From Bacillota bacterium (GTDB lineage Bacteria > Bacillota > Clostridia > Christensenellales > UMGS416), in contig JAEYRH010000011.1 in NCBI GenBank assembly GCA_023435705.1, forward strand, positions 1-64,000: 64,000 nucleotides of DNA. The letters are read 5' to 3'. The translations under genes and the position numbers were made by a program. Shown here piece after piece: positions 52,664 to 61,675 of the stretch; the stretch's first letter is position 1; the number at the start of each line of letters is the position of its first letter. Below the pieces are notes generated by a model. That model ran no database searches and was not told the origin of the DNA. It saw only the letters and a program-made list of their open reading frames with translations.

Positions 52664-53284
52664 TTGGAGCTGAATGAAACCTGGGAGCAATACCTGAAAG
52701 ACAACGGCGCGGAGTTTGTCTATTTTGTGGACGCTTCCGCACTGCCGGGCGAAGCCGCCAGCGAATATGCTTGCGCAGTCCTCTTTGGCAAAGCGCTGTC
52801 CAGGGAGTATCTCAATGACCTCAGGGCCGATCGGAAGCCAAAACGGAATGAGATGGCCTCAGCTGAGCGAAAGATGGATGCCCTTGCCGACAAACTGGCG
52901 GAACGGCTGGAAGCCGAAGGATACAAAAGCGCTTCCAAGATGAAAATTATCCGCATGCCGCACAAAACAGTCGCGCTCAGAGCAGGGCTGGGCTTTATCG
53001 GCAAAAACAACCTGCTGGTCACCGAGCAAGTTGGATGCGCACTGATATTTGGCAAGGTGCTGACCACGGCCCCGTTTGCAACCATGAGCACAGCGCCAAT
53101 GGACCCGCAATGCGGCCAATGCAGCGCCTGCGTGGATGCGTGCCCGACCAGCGCCTTGTATGGCAAAACATGGAGCGTCACCACCAGCCGGGAGGAGATC
53201 CTGGATCGGAAGCTCTGCACGCTCTGCCTGAAGTGTATGGCCTGGTGCCCGTATACGAGGAAGTATGCAGAGCAGGCAAATTGA
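52664..53284 (+). CDS. epoxyqueuosine-reductase (QueG)-related iron-sulfur protein
   Basis: A 206-residue protein with two 4Fe-4S cluster motifs near the end: CGQCSACVDACPTSALYG and CTLCLKCMAWCP. These are preceded by LGFIGKNNLLVTEQVGCALI, the segment typical of QueG-like proteins. QueG proper is about 380 residues and carries a cobalamin domain; this protein is about half as long. It is more like the short QueG-like proteins that lack the B12 part. I start it at TTG 52664 because AAGGAG lies 7 bases upstream and MELNETWEQYL resembles family N-termini; an in-frame ATG 24 bases earlier is the alternative. Redox role likely, substrate unknown. Confidence 0.82.
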   Translation: MELNETWEQYLKDNGAEFVYFVDASALPGEAASEYACAVLFGKALSREYLNDLRADRKPKRNEMASAERKMDALADKLAERLEAEGYKSASKMKIIRMPHKTVALRAGLGFIGKNNLLVTEQVGCALIFGKVLTTAPFATMSTAPMDPQCGQCSACVDACPTSALYGKTWSVTTSREEILDRKLCTLCLKCMAWCPYTRKYAEQAN

Positions 53285-53339
53285 GCGTTTATGCCCGGCA
53301 AGGCGCCGGTAAGATTACGCGATATCTTGCGAGGAAACC

Positions 53340-53852
53340 ATGACAATGCACCTTGAGAAAAACCATTTGGATGGCTATGAGTTTGTGCTGGCGGAGCTTG
53401 CCGATATCCCCGAAATCGTGGAGATTTATCATAGCCTGGTGGGCACCCCGGGGTGCACGTGGGACTATGACTATCCCAGCAGAAAGACGGCGGAACTGGA
53501 TGTTGGCAGCAACTCGCTGTATGCTCTGAAAAAGCACGGCAGGATCGTCGCTGTGGCGTCTATGGGTGACTTTCAGGAGCTGGGGCATTTGCAGTGGTCG
53601 CCGGAAAAGCCCTGCGAACTGGCGAGGATCGGCGTGCTGCCAACGATGCAAAAGCGGGGGATCGGCTCGATCCTCCTTCAGAATATCATCGAGGCGGCAA
53701 AACAAAAAGGGTATGACGGCATGCGGATGCTGGTGAGCAAAACCAACCCCGCGGCCCTGGCGATGTATGATAAAAATGGGTTTACGCGATGCGGCGAGGT
53801 CTTTATGTTCGGGAGGGACTTTTACTGTTACCAGATGAAATTCGCCTTATAA
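53340..53852 (+). CDS. GNAT-family N-acetyltransferase
   Basis: A 170-residue acetyltransferase with GYEFVLAELADIPEIVEIYH at the start, CELARIGVLPTMQKRGIGSI as the acetyl-CoA signature (QKRGIG), and YDGMRMLVSKTNPAALAMYD and NGFTRCGEVFMFGRDF at the end. ATG 53340 follows GCGAGGAAA. It starts 55 bases after the QueG-like gene, so the two are probably co-transcribed. Acceptor unknown. Confidence 0.86.
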   Translation: MTMHLEKNHLDGYEFVLAELADIPEIVEIYHSLVGTPGCTWDYDYPSRKTAELDVGSNSLYALKKHGRIVAVASMGDFQELGHLQWSPEKPCELARIGVLPTMQKRGIGSILLQNIIEAAKQKGYDGMRMLVSKTNPAALAMYDKNGFTRCGEVFMFGRDFYCYQMKFAL

Positions 53853-53870
53853 GATGCGGCAGGGTGTTGG

Positions 53871-53901
53871 CGGGCCGGGGCGGAGCCCGGCCCCTACTGA
53901 T
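53871..53901. repeat. family A repeat
   Basis: CGGGCCGGGGCGGAGCCCGGCCCCTACTGA, one base different from the copy at 49182. Confidence 0.7.
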
Positions 53902-53927
53902 TGGTCAAAGCAAAGCCTTGCCCCAGC

Positions 53928-55181
53928 TTACGCAACAAACCCAACCGCTTTGATGATGTCGCTGACCGCATCCCTGAAGATTTCATTGCAGCGAATGAGA
54001 ATATCTCTGACCATCCTGGCCTTCTCTGCGTCCGGCTCTGTGTGCTTGGGGTCGTTCCAGGAGATGTTGATGATTTCCCAGGAGTGCTCCTTAAGCATTT
54101 GATAACGGTTGATCGCGGAGTTGATGCTTTGCGGATCAATGTCCTTGATTAACTCCTTGCACATGGTCAGGAATTGATAGGTGCTCAGATGGCTTTCGTG
54201 CAGGATGCATTGCTGCGGGTAAAGGCCTTCCATGGTGCCGCCTTGCAGGAAGTTGATGTAAGTGCAGTATCCGTCAGAACCGTAGCCCATGAACCGCCGG
54301 AAGGAATCGGGCGTTTCCTTGCTCACAAAGCCTTGCTGAGCCCACTTCCCGGTCATCATCAGGCAATAGTTGCGCAGTGCGTTTTTGCATGCGTCTTCCA
54401 TGGAAAGCCGGTGGTCTAGGCGATGCAGCAGCAGCAATTCCATGTCCGGTTTCAGCCAGTGGTCCACCGTTTCCATCTCATAGGGGTTCATGTTGCAGTT
54501 GGTTTCATCCTGGCCCTCCACAAACGCATGGGCCCGGATTTTCTGCCCGTCTCCAATGATGCCGGTCACAAATAAAAAGGCTGCGTTGTTCGTTTTATCC
54601 TGAAGGATCACGGGCAACCCCTTCCGGATCTGCGAGCGCAGGATTGCCACAACTTCCTCAAACGGCATTTCATTGGTCGAAACCAGTTGATAGTCCAGAC
54701 CGTAGACACGAAAGCAGTCATGGATGAACTCTGCGTTGTAGTGGGAAAACCCGAACGCCATGGTGGAAAGCCCGGCTTGCAGGAAATACTCCTGGTCGTC
54801 ATTGACCTGATGGTTGTTGAAATTGCGACGCGCTTCCAGGCCCAGAAAGAGCTTCAGCGCGGTCATCATCGCTGGAAAGGCCATGCTCCGCGGCCACCAG
54901 GCGCCGGAGTAGGGGTCCACATCGTCATAGGGCAGGAGCATGTGCACATAGTTGGGCGCGATCGCGCTGGTTTGCTCAGGATTCAGGATGCTGTCAGCGG
55001 TGCAGCGCAGTGTGTGGCACAGGTTTGCCAGCATTGCCACCTCGGGCATCGCGTTGCCGTTCTCCCACTTGCTGACTGCCTGCGGGCTCACGCCCATTTG
55101 CTCGGCCAGTTCCTCCTGTGTCAATCCTTTTTCCCTGCGAAGGGCGGCAATTCTTTGGCCTGCTTTGGTTGCATTGAACAT
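53928..55181 (-). CDS. XRE-family regulator with large C-terminal effector domain
   Basis: A 417-residue regulator. The N-terminal helix-turn-helix is clear: GQRIAALRREKGLTQEELAE, then GVSPQAVSKWENGNAMPEVA. The remaining ~340 residues contain PFEEVVAILRSQIRKGLPVI, PYSGAWWPRSMAFPAM and a helical C-terminus with CNEIFRDAVSDIIKAVG. The I.KG.PVI segment and the overall order match the AraC regulator at 50.3 kb, so two different DNA-binding heads appear on related effector domains. It has GGAAAGAGG before ATG 55181. It is the only minus-strand gene right of dnaA and is divergent from the CNNM gene. The palindrome at 55265-55283 may be its operator. Confidence 0.82.
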   Translation of the reverse strand: MFNATKAGQRIAALRREKGLTQEELAEQMGVSPQAVSKWENGNAMPEVAMLANLCHTLRCTADSILNPEQTSAIAPNYVHMLLPYDDVDPYSGAWWPRSMAFPAMMTALKLFLGLEARRNFNNHQVNDDQEYFLQAGLSTMAFGFSHYNAEFIHDCFRVYGLDYQLVSTNEMPFEEVVAILRSQIRKGLPVILQDKTNNAAFLFVTGIIGDGQKIRAHAFVEGQDETNCNMNPYEMETVDHWLKPDMELLLLHRLDHRLSMEDACKNALRNYCLMMTGKWAQQGFVSKETPDSFRRFMGYGSDGYCTYINFLQGGTMEGLYPQQCILHESHLSTYQFLTMCKELIKDIDPQSINSAINRYQMLKEHSWEIINISWNDPKHTEPDAEKARMVRDILIRCNEIFRDAVSDIIKAVGFVA

Positions 55182-55264
55182 GGTGCGGCACCTCTTTCCC
55201 CTGCCGATAGTGTATCATAAAGCGGTTGAGAAACCATGGATGCAGAGTTGTTTTTTGTGATTGC

Positions 55265-55283
55265 ACTCAACCTGAAGTTGAGT
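55265..55283. promoter_or_regulatory. palindrome between XRE regulator and CNNM gene
   Basis: ACTCAAC-CTGAA-GTTGAGT, a perfect 7-bp dyad in the divergent intergenic region, about 85 bases before the regulator start. A likely binding site for the XRE protein. Confidence 0.5.
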
Positions 55284-55361
55284 AATGTTTCGGTTTGCCC
55301 TATCGTTCCGCAACGTATTTCCAGGATTTCCCTCACAGTCTGGTGAATTTGCCGATAGGAA

Positions 55362-55390
55362 TTGCGTTTCTGTATGAATTCACATATAAT
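55362..55390 (+). promoter_or_regulatory. promoter of the CNNM gene
   Basis: TTGCGT and TATAAT (55385-55390) with 17 bases between, 41 bases before the TTG start. Confidence 0.7.
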
Positions 55391-55430
55391 AAACCATACT
55401 ATAAATGATCCCTGAAATGGAGGCACACCC

Positions 55431-56771
55431 TTGGACGATCCGCTCCCTAGTCAATTGCTGCTGCAATTGGGTTTGATACTTCTGAATGCTTTTTTTGCCT
55501 GTACGGAAATTGCCGTTATCTCTTTGAACGACGCAAAACTGAAACGGGATGCCGAGGCCGGAAACAAGAAGGCCCAGCTTTTGGTGCGCCTGACCGAGCA
55601 GCCGGCCCGCTTTTTGGCCACCATCCAGGTGGGCATCACGTTCGCCGGCTTTCTGGGCAGCGCTTTTGCCGCCGACAACTTCTCCGACAGGCTCACCAAG
55701 TGGCTGGTGGAGATCGGCGTGACGCTGCCTGCGCCCACGCTGGACACGATCTCGGTCATTGTGATCACGGTGGTGCTGTCGTTCTTCACGCTGGTGCTGG
55801 GCGAGCTTGTGCCCAAGCGCATCGCGATGAAGAAGGCCGAGCCCATCGCAAAGGCGGTCTCCAGCATCATCTATGCCCTGTCCAAGGTGGCCGCGCCGGC
55901 GGTGTGGCTGCTCACGGCCTCCACCAACGGCATCCTGCGCCTGCTGCGGATGAACCCCAACGCCGAGGAAGACAACGTGACCGAGGAAGAGATCCGCATC
56001 ATGGTGGACCTGGGCGAGGAGAAGGGGGCCATCGCGCCGGAGGAAGGCGAGATGATCGACAACGTGCTGGAGCTTGCAAACAAGTCCGCCGTGGAGATCA
56101 TGACACACCGCACCGACATGACCGTGCTGTGGATGGAAGACCCGGACGAGATCTGGGAAGACACCATATGCTCCAGCGGCTACTCCCGCTTCCCGGTGTG
56201 CGGCGAGAGCATGGATGATATCGTGGGCCTGCTGCATGTGCGCGATTTCTTCTGCGGCGCCCGCAACGGCAAGCCCCGCGACAGGCATGAGATGCTGAAC
56301 ACCACGTTGTTTGTGCCGGAGACGGTCTCCGCCGACGTGCTCTTTCGCGAGATGAAGAAGCGCCGCAGCCACATGGCCGTGGTGGTGGACGAATATGGCG
56401 GCACCAGCGGCGTGATCACGCTGGAAGACCTACTGGAGCAGATCGTGGGCGACATTGAGGATGAGCACGACACCGAGGAGCCAGACATCCAAACACTGGG
56501 CGAGAAGCACTGGCGGGTGCGCGGCACGATCAGCGTGGAGCAATTTGCCGAGGAGATGGGCGTGGCCTTCCCCGAGGGCGAGTATGAAACGCTGGGCGGC
56601 CTGATCTACGCGCAGATGAACAGCATCCCCGACGACGGCTCCCAGCCGGAGCTGGATTTGGCCGGGCTGCATTTGAAGGTGGATGAAATCGCCGACCACC
56701 GCATTGAATGGGTGGATGTGACGGTGATTGAACAGCAGGAAGAGGAAGACGAGGAGAAGGGGACCGAGTAA
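55431..56771 (+). CDS. hemolysin-family CNNM/CBS-domain transporter (CorC/YtfL-like)
   Basis: A 446-residue membrane protein. The N-terminal CNNM transmembrane domain has NAFFACTEIAVISLNDAKLK, then TIQVGITFAGFLGSAFAA, and LGELVPKRIAMKKAEPIA. The middle has MVDLGEEKGAIAPEEGEMI and two CBS domains (MTHRTDMTVLW; VVVDEYGGTSGVITLEDLLE). A CorC/HlyC C-terminal domain ends with WVDVTVIE and an acidic tail. The family is linked to magnesium or other divalent-cation efflux. The start is TTG 55431 with TGGAGG upstream. It appears monocistronic with its own promoter. Confidence 0.92.
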   Translation: MDDPLPSQLLLQLGLILLNAFFACTEIAVISLNDAKLKRDAEAGNKKAQLLVRLTEQPARFLATIQVGITFAGFLGSAFAADNFSDRLTKWLVEIGVTLPAPTLDTISVIVITVVLSFFTLVLGELVPKRIAMKKAEPIAKAVSSIIYALSKVAAPAVWLLTASTNGILRLLRMNPNAEEDNVTEEEIRIMVDLGEEKGAIAPEEGEMIDNVLELANKSAVEIMTHRTDMTVLWMEDPDEIWEDTICSSGYSRFPVCGESMDDIVGLLHVRDFFCGARNGKPRDRHEMLNTTLFVPETVSADVLFREMKKRRSHMAVVVDEYGGTSGVITLEDLLEQIVGDIEDEHDTEEPDIQTLGEKHWRVRGTISVEQFAEEMGVAFPEGEYETLGGLIYAQMNSIPDDGSQPELDLAGLHLKVDEIADHRIEWVDVTVIEQQEEEDEEKGTE

Positions 56772-56819
56772 GGGCGATATAGCTCTCAGGCCTTATCGAA
56801 CACTTTTCCTCTCCCCCAT

Positions 56820-56942
56820 AAACGCGGTATACTCCCTCCGCCCCTTCGGGGCACCTCCCTCAAGAGGGAGGCAAGTAGAATTCTGAACAGAGGTCTGCTT
56901 GTCCCCCTCATGAGGGGGATGCCGCATCGCGGCAGGGGGAGT
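56820..56942. repeat. family B composite repeat
   Basis: CTCCCTCAAGAGGGAGG, then TTGTCCCCCTCATGAGGGGGATGCCGCATCGCGGCAGGGGGAGTT (56898-56942). Two adjacent hairpins: CCCCCTC..GAGGGGG and TGCCGC-ATC-GCGGCA. Confidence 0.65.
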
Positions 56943-56983
56943 TTTTGACTCTTGATCTAAACCAGTTTTTTATGAGGAATCCT

Positions 56984-57559
56984 ATGAATCCAGTGACCAC
57001 CTCCGGCACCATCCCCCTTTTCACCGGCCGCCTGCTGCTGCGCCGCTTCACCCTGGAGGATGCCGGTGACATGCTGCGCCATTGGATTGCCGACCCTGAG
57101 GTGCAGCGCAACTACGGCGAGCCCGTTTATCAGTCGGAGCAGGCGGTGCGGGCATTGCTGGAGCAGTGGATCAGCCGGTATGAAGACGGTAGTTTTTACC
57201 GCTGGGCGGTGGTATGGAAGGAAACCAAAGAATGCGTGGGCCAGATCGCCTTTTGCCGGGTCTATCCTGAGGTGGCCACCGCGGAGGTGGAATACTGCGT
57301 GGGAAGGGCATTTCAGGGCCGGGGCATTTCCACCGAGGCCCTGCGGGCAGTGATTGCCTATGCGCTGGGGGAGGCGGGCTTTGCGCGGGTGGAGGCATTC
57401 CACCGGGCGGCAAACCGGGCCTCCGGCCGTGTGCTGCAAAAAGCGGGCATGGCGCAGGCCTGCACGGTGCGGCGCTTTGAGCTGGCCGGGCACAAGCCGG
57501 AGCATGAGCTTTGTTATCGGGCTGACCGGCAGACACCGGATAAAATCAATCACTCATAA
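56984..57559 (+). CDS. RimJ/RimL-type GNAT acetyltransferase
   Basis: A 191-residue acetyltransferase. The start IPLFTGRLLLRRFTLEDAGD is the hallmark of the RimJ/RimL/ribosomal-protein-type GNATs (TxRLxLRxxxxxDA). Later come VGQIAFCRVYPEVATAEVEY, then GRAFQGRGISTEALRAVIAY (acetyl-CoA loop QGRGIS) and NRASGRVLQKAGM. I start at ATG 56984 since AGGAAT precedes it; an ATG at 56972 is an alternative. The target may be an N-terminal amino group or a small molecule. Confidence 0.86.
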   Translation: MNPVTTSGTIPLFTGRLLLRRFTLEDAGDMLRHWIADPEVQRNYGEPVYQSEQAVRALLEQWISRYEDGSFYRWAVVWKETKECVGQIAFCRVYPEVATAEVEYCVGRAFQGRGISTEALRAVIAYALGEAGFARVEAFHRAANRASGRVLQKAGMAQACTVRRFELAGHKPEHELCYRADRQTPDKINHS

Positions 57560-57896
57560 TAACAGGATGCTGGTGCGCCATATCATCGCATCATATTCAG
57601 CAGTTTGCCACACTGTAGCTACAGCCTTTAGCACCTTTTGAACATATCGTTTTATGAATAGTTTGAACTACAAAAAGCGTTGTCGTTTTCTGTTGTATGC
57701 ACACCATGGATCACGCTGAAAACCGGTGCCAGAGCAAGGATTTCAGAGAAAAACGGGCCTTTTTGAGAATCATAGCGGCCAATTGCGGGCAATCATGCCT
57801 TTTGCAGGATAACGCGAAACTGTGCAGATTTTTTATGCCATGCTTCCCAGCATGCCCATTGACAGCAAATTCATGTCGAATTTCCAATTTTTCATA
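57560..57896 (+). other. gene-free leader upstream of the polyamine genes
   Basis: About 340 bases with no convincing gene. A short plus-strand frame (57697-57900, starting MHTMDHAENRCQ) has no ribosome site. A small CATGCT..AGCATG dyad lies near 57839-57854. I see no known riboswitch. Confidence 0.4.
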
Positions 57897-57925
57897 TTGA
57901 CGAACACCGCAGGTTATCCTATGAT
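57897..57925 (+). promoter_or_regulatory. speD promoter
   Basis: TTGACG (57897-57902) and TATGAT (57920-57925), spacer 17, 45 bases before the ATG. Confidence 0.75.
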
Positions 57926-57969
57926 ATGGGTCGTTATTCTGACTGACCAGGAGTGTGATAAGGCGAGGA

Positions 57970-58785
57970 ATGTCTGAAAGACTGAAGCTGCATGGTTTTA
58001 ACAATCTCACGAAAACCCTTTCCTTCAACATGTATGACCTCTGCTTTACCAGAACCGTGGAGGACCGGGAAGCCTATATCAAATATATCGACGAAAGCTA
58101 TAACGCTGACAGGCTCACCCGCATCCTCGAACATGTGACGCAAATCATCGGCGCCAATGTGTTGAACATCGCAAAACAGGACTATGACCCCCAGGGGGCT
58201 AGCGTGACGATCCTCGTGTGCGAGGAACCCCACGGCAAGCATGTGTCCAACCAGGAATCCCCCGGCCCTTCGCCGGAGGCCGTTGTCGCCCATTTGGATA
58301 AAAGCCACATCACCGTGCACACCTATCCGGAATATCACCCAGACGGCGGCGTTTGCACCTTCCGGGCGGACATTGACGTGTCCACCTGCGGGCAGATCTC
58401 GCCGCTGAAGGCATTGAACTACCTGATCCAGAGCTTCGACCCGGATATTATGACGATGGATTACCTGGTGCGCGGCTTCACCCGCGACATCACCGGGCAC
58501 AAGCTGTTCATCGACCACGACATCAGCTCCATCCAGAACTTCATTCCGGAGCCGATCCAGGACCGCTACCAGATGATCGACGTGAACATGTATCAGGAGA
58601 ATGTCTTTCACACCAAATGCAAGCTGAAGGCATTCGATCTGGACAATTACCTGTTTGGCTTCACCGAAAAGGAGATTCATCCCGGTGAGAGCAAGGATAT
58701 CGCAAGGAAGCTCCGCCGCGAGATGGACGAAATCTTCTACGGCAGAAATTTGCCAGGCGGCAACCAAGGCTGGTGGAAAGAATGA
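57970..58785 (+). CDS. speD: S-adenosylmethionine decarboxylase proenzyme (E. coli-type)
   Basis: It makes decarboxylated AdoMet for spermidine synthesis. The 271-residue proenzyme is of the long, E. coli-like class. Self-cleavage should occur in DKSHITVHTYPE, making a pyruvoyl group from Ser112, the same number as in E. coli. The conserved GGVCTFRADIDVSTCGQISP and YQENVFHTK segments and the end IFYGRNLPGG are nearly the E. coli sequence. ATG 57970 is chosen; a GTG at 57955 would sit too close to its ribosome site. The stop overlaps the speA start (ATGA). Most Firmicutes carry the shorter class, so this long form is noteworthy. Confidence 0.95.
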   Translation: MSERLKLHGFNNLTKTLSFNMYDLCFTRTVEDREAYIKYIDESYNADRLTRILEHVTQIIGANVLNIAKQDYDPQGASVTILVCEEPHGKHVSNQESPGPSPEAVVAHLDKSHITVHTYPEYHPDGGVCTFRADIDVSTCGQISPLKALNYLIQSFDPDIMTMDYLVRGFTRDITGHKLFIDHDISSIQNFIPEPIQDRYQMIDVNMYQENVFHTKCKLKAFDLDNYLFGFTEKEIHPGESKDIARKLRREMDEIFYGRNLPGGNQGWWKE

Positions 58786-60224
58786 AACACAATGTGACGC
58801 CGCTCTATTCGGCGCTGGACCAATATGCCAAGGCAGGAACCTATCATTTCGACGTGCCGGGCCACAAGAAGCGCATCGCGCTTGGTGGCGTGTTTGACAG
58901 GCGCATGATGCGCTTTGACGCCAACAGCACCCGGGGTCTGGATCTGCTGAGCAACCCCAGCGGCGTGATCGCCGAGGCCGAGGCGCTCATTGCCGACGCC
59001 TACAGCGCCGACGCCGCCTTCATGCTGGTGAACGGATCCACCTGCGGCGTGCAGGCAATGATCCTAACGGCCTGCGGCCCCAGAGACAAGATCCTGATGC
59101 CCCGCAACGTGCATAAGTCTGCCATCGGCGGCGTGATTATGACCGGGTGCACACCGGTCTTCATCGAGCCGGAGATCGACCACGAATTCGGCATCGTCAA
59201 CGGCATGTCTTATGCCTCCGTTTTGAAGGCCATCCAGGAGAACCCGGACGCCAAGGCGCTGTTTGTTGTGAACCCCACCTATTTCGGCGCGGTGTCAGAC
59301 TTGAGGTCCATCATCCGGCTGTGCCACCGCAAGCGCATCGCGGTGCTGGTGGACGAAGCCCATGGCGCCCACTTCCCCTTTCATCCGGACTTCCCCGACG
59401 AGGCGATGGCGCTGGGCGCCGATATGAGCACGGTGAGCATGCACAAGACCGTCGGGTCGCTCACACAAAGCTCGGTGCTGCTGCTGAATGAGCGGCATTT
59501 CTGCCGGGCCGACGTGCGCTCGGCAATCAACCTGATGCAGACCACCAGCGCCTCCTACCTGCTGATGAGCAGCATGGATGTGGCGCGCAAAAAGCTGGTG
59601 CTCGAAGGCAAGGCCCTGTATACGAACCTGCTGGCGCTGGTCGATGATGCCAAGGCCCGCATCTATAAGATCCCGGGTCTTGATGTGCTGAACCGCGACG
59701 ATGTGAACGGCGCCGGCATGTATGACTATGACGAGACCAAGATCGTCGTGCGCATGAACGAGCTGGGCATGACCGGGTTTGAGGCCTATGACATCCTGAA
59801 GAATGAATACAACATCCAGATGGAGCTGGCGGAGGCCTATGTGGTGCTGGCCGTTGTAGGCGTGGGCGACGACGAGGAAACGCTGAACCGGCTGGTGGAT
59901 GCGCTGGAGGACATGAGCCGCCGCTTCTATGGCAAGCGGGAGCCGCTGACCGTGCAGATGGCAGGGTTCTTTGACAAGCCCAAGGCGGTCATCAACCCGA
60001 GGGACGCCTGGTATGCGCCCAAGCGCGTGGTGAAGCTGACCGAAAGCATCGGCGAGGTGAGCGGTGATTCGCTGATGATTTATCCGCCGGGAATCCCGCT
60101 GGTGATCCCCGGCGAGCGCATCACCGAGGCCATTGTGGATCACTACCGGTTCTATCTGAAGAACCACTGCAAGGTGCTGACCGACGAGGATGAAGAGGGA
60201 GCGATCACAATACTGGGCGAGTGA
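58782..60224 (+). CDS. speA: Orn/Lys/Arg decarboxylase, probably arginine decarboxylase
   Basis: A 480-residue fold-type I PLP enzyme. Motifs: FDVPGHKKRIAL, NGSTCGVQAMILTAC, VLVDEAHGAHFPFHPD with the PLP-binding Asp and His, and SMHKTVGSLTQSS with the Schiff-base Lys (K222). It is the short bacterial form (about 480 residues), like B. subtilis SpeA. Which amino acid it uses cannot be told from motifs alone. The agmatinase-type gene downstream makes arginine the best guess, giving agmatine. It is translationally coupled to speD and ends with a terminator at 60234-60258. Confidence 0.9.
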   Translation: MKHNVTPLYSALDQYAKAGTYHFDVPGHKKRIALGGVFDRRMMRFDANSTRGLDLLSNPSGVIAEAEALIADAYSADAAFMLVNGSTCGVQAMILTACGPRDKILMPRNVHKSAIGGVIMTGCTPVFIEPEIDHEFGIVNGMSYASVLKAIQENPDAKALFVVNPTYFGAVSDLRSIIRLCHRKRIAVLVDEAHGAHFPFHPDFPDEAMALGADMSTVSMHKTVGSLTQSSVLLLNERHFCRADVRSAINLMQTTSASYLLMSSMDVARKKLVLEGKALYTNLLALVDDAKARIYKIPGLDVLNRDDVNGAGMYDYDETKIVVRMNELGMTGFEAYDILKNEYNIQMELAEAYVVLAVVGVGDDEETLNRLVDALEDMSRRFYGKREPLTVQMAGFFDKPKAVINPRDAWYAPKRVVKLTESIGEVSGDSLMIYPPGIPLVIPGERITEAIVDHYRFYLKNHCKVLTDEDEEGAITILGE

Positions 60225-60233
60225 ACTGAATAT

Positions 60234-60258
60234 GGGCGGGGGAAGCCCCCGCCCTTTT
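60234..60258 (+). terminator. terminator after speA
   Basis: A perfect 9-bp stem GGGCGGGGG/CCCCCGCCC with loop AAG, then TTTTATTTT. Confidence 0.85.
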
Positions 60259-60284
60259 ATTTTGGCACCGGGTTGGTATAATAG

Positions 60285-60735
60285 TCCATAATCGGGCGAA
60301 TATCGCTGGCCGGGACGGAGCCAACAAAGCGGGCCGGGACGGAGCCAATAAAGCGGGCCGGGACGGAGCCCGGCCCCTACTGAAAAGTCCTACTACTGAA
60401 CTCTGAGATGAATGGGCTTGTCCCCCTCCTGAGGGGGATGTCGCGAAGCGACAGGGGGAGTAAGCCGTGCAGGGCGCAGCCCTGCATACCACCCCCCTCC
60501 CAATGGCAGTCTTGAAAGAGATCATTGGTTTGGTAGGAAATCCCCCCTGTCGCTGTGGCGACATCCCCCCTTGAATTTTTGCCTGCGGCAATCCCCCCTG
60601 CCACTTTGTGGCATCCCCCCTTCGCAAGGGGGGTGCAATTATCCCCTTCACATGCTGTGGTGTGGAAAAGGACGAAGGCAACCCCCTTATGAAGGGGGTG
60701 CCGCCCATAGGGCGGCGGGGGATTTGGCAGTGATG
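60285..60735. repeat. long repeat cluster between speA and speE
   Basis: Three tandem partial-to-full family A units at 60308-60382 (GGCCGGGACGGAGCC, spaced by AACAAAGCG and AATAAAGCG). A composite B element follows at 60415-60492: CCCCCTC-CT-GAGGGGG, TGTCGC-GAA-GCGACA and TGCAGGG-CGCA-CCCTGCA-like hairpins in a row. Inverse B elements at 60537-60620 and CCCCCTTATGAAGGGGG (60684-60700) with GCCGCC..GGCGGC complete it. No gene was found. Confidence 0.7.
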
Positions 60736-60778
60736 TTTAATTCTTAATAAAGATTGCCCGGCAATGGAGGCTAAATCA

Positions 60779-61654
60779 ATGCTCGACCTATGGTATTCCG
60801 AACACCATGCCGACGACGTCAAGCTTTCCATCCAGGTGGACCGCCACCTGCACAGCGAAACGTCGGCTTTTCAGCAGATTGATTTCTTTGACAGCCAGAC
60901 GCTGGGCCGGTTCTTCACGCTGGACGGCCTGATGATGGTGAACGAAAAGGACGAGTTTGCCTATCACGACATGATCTGCCACCCGGCCTTTGCCGTGAAC
61001 CCCGGCATCAAGAAGGTGCTTGTTATCGGCGGCGGCGACGGCGGCACGGCCCGCGAATGCGCCCGGTATGCCGGTGTGGAGCGCATCGACATGGTGGAGA
61101 TTGACGAGCGCGTGGTGCGCCTGTGCCAGCAATACCTGCCGCAGACGGCCTCGGCGATGGGCAGCGACCCCCGCATCCGCCTCTATTTCGAAGACGGACT
61201 GGCCTTCGTGGCCAACGCGCCGGATGGCGCCTATGACCTTATTCTGGTGGACTCCACCGACCCCATCGGCCCCGGAGAGGGGTTGTTCACCGAGGCGTTT
61301 TACCGTGACTGCCACCGGGTGCTCAATGACCGGGGTATTTTGGTGAACCAGCACGAAAGCCCCTATTATGACCGAGACGTGCGCCGGATGATGCGGGCCC
61401 ACGCAAAACTCCACCGCACGTTCCCGGTGGCGCGGGTGTATGAGTTCCACATGCCCACCTATCCCAGCGGGCACTGGCTGTTTGGATTTGCCAGCAAAGG
61501 GCTTGATCCTGTGAAAGACATCCAGGCGGATGCGTGGAATGGCTTTGGTTTGAAGACCCGGTATTACAACACCGAGCTGCACCGCGCGGCATTCGCGCTG
61601 CCCAGCTATGTGAATGAGTATTTGGAGCGGGCGAGGAATGAGGGGTGGGAGTAA
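60779..61654 (+). CDS. speE: spermidine synthase
   Basis: It transfers aminopropyl from decarboxylated AdoMet to putrescine. The 291-residue protein has the N-terminal LWYSEHHADDVKLSIQVDRH, the QQIDFFDSQTLGRFFTLDGL segment, then MVNEKDEFAYHDMICHPAF and VLVIGGGDGGTARECARY (SAM site GGGDGG). MVEIDERVV and LILVDSTDPIGPGEGLFTEA carry the catalytic Asp. Length and motifs are usual for bacterial SpeE. I start at ATG 60779 because GGAGG lies 8 bases upstream; ATG 60764 is the alternative. The next gene is the agmatinase. Confidence 0.96.
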   Translation: MLDLWYSEHHADDVKLSIQVDRHLHSETSAFQQIDFFDSQTLGRFFTLDGLMMVNEKDEFAYHDMICHPAFAVNPGIKKVLVIGGGDGGTARECARYAGVERIDMVEIDERVVRLCQQYLPQTASAMGSDPRIRLYFEDGLAFVANAPDGAYDLILVDSTDPIGPGEGLFTEAFYRDCHRVLNDRGILVNQHESPYYDRDVRRMMRAHAKLHRTFPVARVYEFHMPTYPSGHWLFGFASKGLDPVKDIQADAWNGFGLKTRYYNTELHRAAFALPSYVNEYLERARNEGWE

Positions 61655-61675
61655 TCCCCCCCTATTGCCGAGTAA

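Noticed and set aside
57697..57900. A 67-codon plus-strand ORF upstream of speD.
   Set aside because: No ribosome site; it ends before the speD promoter and the composition (many Cys, Arg, Asn) looks non-coding.
60300..60735. CRISPR-like array from the regular GGCCGGGACGGAGCC units.
   Set aside because: Spacers are only about 10 bases, related to each other and irregular; the units are palindromic intergenic repeats found at other loci too.
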